This document shows, piece by piece, positions 60,787 to 64,000 of a stretch of DNA of 64,000 nucleotides (position 1 is its first letter; the number at the start of each line of letters is the position of its first letter). Below the pieces are notes generated by a model. The model was not told where the DNA came from. It saw only the letters and a program-made list of their open reading frames with translations, and did not search any database. Origin of the DNA: Nonomuraea maritima (lineage in GTDB: Bacteria > Actinomycetota > Actinomycetes > Streptosporangiales > Streptosporangiaceae); the NCBI RefSeq assembly GCF_900100395.1, contig NZ_FNFB01000031.1:1-64000 (forward strand), in the 5' to 3' direction. The translations under genes were made by a program, and so were the position numbers.

Positions 60787-62523
60787 GTGCGGACCGACGC
60801 GAGCAGCACCGACGACGACCCCTCCGACCGGTCCTCACGCGAATGGTGTGAAGAGGCCCTGACCAGGCTGAACGCCGGACGCCTCGAGCCGGCGCTGGAG
60901 GCCGCGCGCCGGGCGGCCGGCCTCGATCCAGGCGCCGAATGGCCGCAGCGGCTCCTCAGCCTCGTCCACGAGCGGCTCGGCCGCGACGCCGACGCCCTGC
61001 CCTTCGCCGAGCGGGCCGTGCGCCTCGCCCCCGGCTCGTGGCCGGCCCGGTTGCGCCTCGCCGCGGCGCTGCGCCGGACGCCGGGCCGCTGGGCCGACGC
61101 CGAGGGCCACGGCGAGCTCGCCCGGCGCTTCGCACCCGAACTGGCCGGCCCCGAGGTCCTGCTGGGCGACCTCGCGCTGCTGCGCGGCGACCACCGCGGC
61201 GCGGCCCGCCGCTACCGGGCCGCGCTCGCCCGCGACCCCGGCCATCCGCAGGCGCGCGTCAATCTCGGCCTGGCCCTGCTGCGCTGGGAACGTCCGCGCC
61301 CGCACCACGACCCTGCCTGGCCGATCGACCCGCGCGAGACCGGCAGGGCCAGACGGGCGCTGGAGGTCTGGTCGCGCCAGGCGCGCCTGCTGGTCGCCGT
61401 GGCCACGCTGGCGGTCGGGACGTGCGCGCTCCTGCTCGGCGTCGGGGCCGAGGCCAGGCTCGGCGGCCTCGCCGTGCTCGTGGTGCTGGTCCCGCTCACG
61501 GTCAGGCACGCGCGCCGGGTCGAGGTCCTGTCGTACGTGCCGGCGATGTTCCGGCGGGATCCCTGGCTCGGCGCGGGGGTGGCCTCGGCGGCGGTCGCGG
61601 TGGCCGCGTACACCGCCTGGCTGCTGCTCGGCGCGGAGCCGGACGATCCCGTCGGCGCGGGGCTCGCGGGGATCGCCGTGCTGAGCTGGCCGGCGCTCGC
61701 GGCCGTACGGACGCCGGCCGAGGTGTGGCGCGGACGCCCGCTGCGGGCGCTGGCAGCGCTCTCAGCGCTCGCGCCCGAGGCGGAGGGCGCGGCGGCGCGG
61801 GCGGCGCGGCGCAACGCGGGCGTGATGCTCTGGATGGTGCTCGGCAGGACCTGGTCGGTGCTGGTCGCGGTGGCGGCAGGGGCCCTGGTGGTCGACCCGC
61901 GGGCGGCCGTGGCGGTGGTGGCGGTGCCGTACCCGATGGTGCGCGGCTACCTGCGCGCCCGGCACCGCGGGGACGTGCCGCTGCGGGCCGCGACCGTGCT
62001 GGTGGTGCTCGCCGCGCCCGCCTGCGCGGCGGGCGGGCTCCTCGGGTCGGCGTGGGCATGGCGGGCAGGGTTCGGCGCGCTCGCCCTGGTGGTGCCCGTC
62101 TTCGTGGTACGGGCGGCGCGCGCGTGGTGGCGCGGCGGCCCGGGGCCCTGGCGGTCGTCCCTGCTCATGTGCGACCTGCCCGTGGGCGGCGAGCCTTCCG
62201 TGGCCCTGGACGCCGAGGTGCGCCGCGCCTTCTCGGCCGCCCGCGGCGTCGTCCTGTCGTACGGCGGTCCGCTGGGGCCGCGCGCCGTGGGAGCGGTGGC
62301 CTCCGTGACGTCGTCGGGCGAACTGCGCCTGATCGCCGGGGCCGAGGCCTGGGACGCCGTCGAGGCGGACCCCCGCGTGGCGGTGTTCGCCGGTGACCCG
62401 CCCCGGCTGCGGCTGTGGGCCGAGGTGTCCGGCGTCGCGCTGGCCGACGCCGGGGTTCTGCGCGTCACCCCCAAACAGGTACGCGTCGGCGAATTCCCCG
62501 GTCGACATCAGCGTCCCGGATGA
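60787..62523 (+). CDS. TPR-containing multi-pass membrane protein with C-terminal beta domain
   Basis: A 578-residue protein in three parts. Residues ~15-165 are three or four TPR repeats (EALTRLNAGRLEPALEAARRAAGLDPGAEWPQRLLSLVHERLGRDADALPFAERAVRLAPGSWPARLRLAAALRR). About 200-460 contains eight or so membrane segments. The last ~115 residues (SSLLMCDLPVGGEPSVALDAEVRRAFSAARG, ...VAVFAGDPPRLRLWAEVSG) look like a PNPOx-type split barrel. The order TPR-membrane-barrel is unusual. The GTG at 60787 is used. It is divergent from the MFS operon and followed after 13 nt by the dehalogenase gene. Confidence 0.8.
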   Translation: MRTDASSTDDDPSDRSSREWCEEALTRLNAGRLEPALEAARRAAGLDPGAEWPQRLLSLVHERLGRDADALPFAERAVRLAPGSWPARLRLAAALRRTPGRWADAEGHGELARRFAPELAGPEVLLGDLALLRGDHRGAARRYRAALARDPGHPQARVNLGLALLRWERPRPHHDPAWPIDPRETGRARRALEVWSRQARLLVAVATLAVGTCALLLGVGAEARLGGLAVLVVLVPLTVRHARRVEVLSYVPAMFRRDPWLGAGVASAAVAVAAYTAWLLLGAEPDDPVGAGLAGIAVLSWPALAAVRTPAEVWRGRPLRALAALSALAPEAEGAAARAARRNAGVMLWMVLGRTWSVLVAVAAGALVVDPRAAVAVVAVPYPMVRGYLRARHRGDVPLRAATVLVVLAAPACAAGGLLGSAWAWRAGFGALALVVPVFVVRAARAWWRGGPGPWRSSLLMCDLPVGGEPSVALDAEVRRAFSAARGVVLSYGGPLGPRAVGAVASVTSSGELRLIAGAEAWDAVEADPRVAVFAGDPPRLRLWAEVSGVALADAGVLRVTPKQVRVGEFPGRHQRPG

Positions 62524-62536
62524 GAACAATCGGTTC

Positions 62537-63433
62537 ATGCGTTTCCTGCGCACCCCCGACGCGTGCTTCCAAGACCTGCCCGACTTCCCCTACGAACCCC
62601 GTTACGCCGAGCTGCCCGGCGGCCCCCGCATGGCGTACGTCGAGGCCGGCCCCGCCGACGGCGAGCCGGTCGTGCTGCTGCACGGCGAACCCAGCTGGTC
62701 GTTCCTCTACCGCCACGTGATGCGCGAACTGGCCGCGGCAGGGCTGCGCGCCGTCGCGCCCGACCTGGTCGGGTTCGGACGCTCCGACAAACCCGCGGAC
62801 CCGGCCGACCACAGCTACGCCCGCCACGTCGAGTGGACCCGCGCGCTGCTGTTCGACGCGCTCGGCCTCGACCGCGTCACCGTCGTCGGCCAGGACTGGG
62901 GCGGCCTCATCGGGCTGCGCGTCGCCGCCGAGCACCCGAAGCGGATCGCGCGGATCGTGGCCGCCAACACGGGGTTGCCCTCGGGTGACAATCCCCTGCC
63001 GGACGTCTGGCACCGGTTCAGGGACGCCGTCGCCAAGGCCCCCGTGCTCGACGTCGGCCGGCTGGTGCAGGCGGGCTGCCGCACCGAGCTGACGCCGCAG
63101 GTTCGGGCGGCGTACGACGCACCGTTCCCGGACGAGTCGTACAAAGCGGGCCCGCGGGCGATGCCCGGTCTGGTGCCCATCACTCCCGACGACCCGGCCG
63201 CGCCCGCCAACCGCGCTGCCTGGCAGGTCCTCACCACGCTCGACCGGCCGTTCCTGGTGGCGTTCTCCGACAGCGACCCGATCACCGGGGGCATGGCTCC
63301 CGTGCTGCGCCGGTCGATGGCCGGGGCGGCCGGCCTGCGACATCCCGTCATCGAAGGCGCGGGCCACTTCCTGCAGGAGGACGCGGGCGCCGAACTCGGC
63401 CGCGAGATCGCCCGTTTCGTGACCGCCACCTAG
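62537..63433 (+). CDS. Haloalkane dehalogenase-like alpha/beta hydrolase
   Basis: A 298-residue hydrolase. The oxyanion segment is HGEPSWSFLYRH; the nucleophile is Asp120 in GQDWGG with Trp121 beside it, as in haloalkane dehalogenases, where that Trp holds the halide. Asp247 (SDPITGG) and His277 (GAGHFLQED) complete the catalytic residues at positions that resemble the DhlA subfamily. These enzymes release halide from alkyl halides, although some members have other natural substrates. The ATG at 62537 is used. It shares an operon with the TPR membrane protein. Confidence 0.9.
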   Translation: MRFLRTPDACFQDLPDFPYEPRYAELPGGPRMAYVEAGPADGEPVVLLHGEPSWSFLYRHVMRELAAAGLRAVAPDLVGFGRSDKPADPADHSYARHVEWTRALLFDALGLDRVTVVGQDWGGLIGLRVAAEHPKRIARIVAANTGLPSGDNPLPDVWHRFRDAVAKAPVLDVGRLVQAGCRTELTPQVRAAYDAPFPDESYKAGPRAMPGLVPITPDDPAAPANRAAWQVLTTLDRPFLVAFSDSDPITGGMAPVLRRSMAGAAGLRHPVIEGAGHFLQEDAGAELGREIARFVTAT

Positions 63434-63497
63434 CGTGTCAGGTCCGCCCAATCGTCGGTCCGGTGCGGTATAACCGGGGGCGGACCGGGGAGGCGTG

Positions 63498-64000
63498 ATG
63501 CGTGAGTCCGACAGGGCCCAGGCGGCGGGACGGGTCGCGGCGCGGGATCTGTTCGAGAAGGTTCGGCTGCGGTACTTCGAGATTCCTCCCGCCGTGCGCC
63601 GGGTGCTCTACGCGGTGGCCCTCGTGGCCGCCATGGGCGCGGGCGCGGCGCTCGGCTGGGACCTTCTGCAGACCTTCCCCCTCGTCCTGCTGCTGCTCGC
63701 CTTCGTCGCGCTGACCATGCGCTTCCCGCGCGCCGCCGCCACCGCGCTGGTGGTCGTGGGCTGGGTCGTGGTGGCGCTGCCGCTCTTCTCGGCGCTCTTC
63801 CCCGCGGGCTCGGGCTGGCTGCACCTCATGGTGGCGCTGGCGCTGCCGGTGGCCGCCGCCGCCCACCTCATCCGCTGGGTCACCCCTTGGACGACGACGC
63901 TGCTCGCGCTGCTGCCCGCGGCCGTGCTCGGCGCCGCGCTCTCCCCTCTCTCCGCCGGCACGGCGTTCTGGGGGGCCTGCGCGGCGGCGGCCGCCGTGCT
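63498..64000 (+). CDS. Multi-pass membrane protein, cut by the window edge
   Basis: An open frame begins at ATG 63498 (GGGGAGG 7 bases upstream) and continues without a stop to the end of the window, 167 codons. The first 35 residues are charged and cytoplasmic (MRESDRAQAAGRVAARDLFEKV). Four or five hydrophobic segments follow (for example VLYAVALVAAMGAGAALGW, FPLVLLLLAFVALTM, ALVVVGWVVVALPLFSALF). It resembles the N-terminal membrane half of transglutaminase-like or unknown integral proteins; the family is not recognised. Confidence 0.7.
   Translation, partial: MRESDRAQAAGRVAARDLFEKVRLRYFEIPPAVRRVLYAVALVAAMGAGAALGWDLLQTFPLVLLLLAFVALTMRFPRAAATALVVVGWVVVALPLFSALFPAGSGWLHLMVALALPVAAAAHLIRWVTPWTTTLLALLPAAVLGAALSPLSAGTAFWGACAAAAAV

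Overview
The window is a high-GC actinobacterial chromosome segment. The gene set points to Streptosporangiales, perhaps a Nonomuraea- or Streptosporangium-like genus; I cannot fix the genus. Pointers are the homodimeric pyruvate dehydrogenase E1 beside DUF3052, the PucR-type regulator followed by fabD-fabH-acpP-fabF, the DUF3145 and DUF7455 proteins, a mycothiol-dependent isomerase relative, frequent GTG starts, and a principal sigma factor with a long Ala/Lys and acidic N-terminal part. Almost everything is chromosomal core or conserved accessory content. The only mobile DNA seen is the end of an IS630-type transposase at the left edge, beside a cytidine-deaminase-like gene and tRNA-Val(UAC).

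Layout. 1-4.5 kb: IS fragment, deaminase, tRNA-Val, then a minus-strand run (ROK kinase, zinc-ribbon protein, AhpE peroxiredoxin, DUF3052, YjbQ, DUF1918). 4.5-10.2 kb: a 519-bp structured leader, aceE, a secreted TAP-like peptidase and a mycothiol-dependent isomerase relative. 10.2-14.9 kb: two repeat arrays, a WYL regulator, a PHP-domain protein and a three-gene set resembling E. coli yjfL-yjfM-yjfC. 15-21.1 kb: fatty-acid initiation and elongation operon under a FasR-like regulator, with accD directly attached to fabF. 21.3-25.7 kb: DUF3145 and a divergent sigma factor / small beta-domain protein / TPR-CHAT protease operon. 25.6-31 kb: minus-strand rhodanese, phosphodiesterase, DUF5998 and GNAT-acyl-CoA-synthetase genes. 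31-43.8 kb: PfkB kinase, a RecQ helicase with a PRTase-like tail, topoisomerase IV subunits A and B, and small redox and carbonic anhydrase genes. 43.9-48.2 kb: secreted LGFP protein, Nudix, GNAT and YaaA. 48.3-53.5 kb: principal sigma factor, a PAS-GAF-SpoIIE phosphatase, a HhH glycosylase. 53.5-64 kb: a large unknown protein, pxpABC, an MFS-DoxX-PhzF operon, a TPR membrane protein with a haloalkane dehalogenase, and a membrane protein cut by the right edge.

Together the genes supply central carbon entry (PDH), malonyl-CoA and type II fatty-acid synthesis, chromosome decatenation, principal transcription and protein acetylation. The most interesting parts are the sigma/CHAT module, the mutually exclusive hairpins upstream of aceE, tandem hairpin arrays downstream of many genes, and over-use of the DNA word CGTACG in all reading frames.
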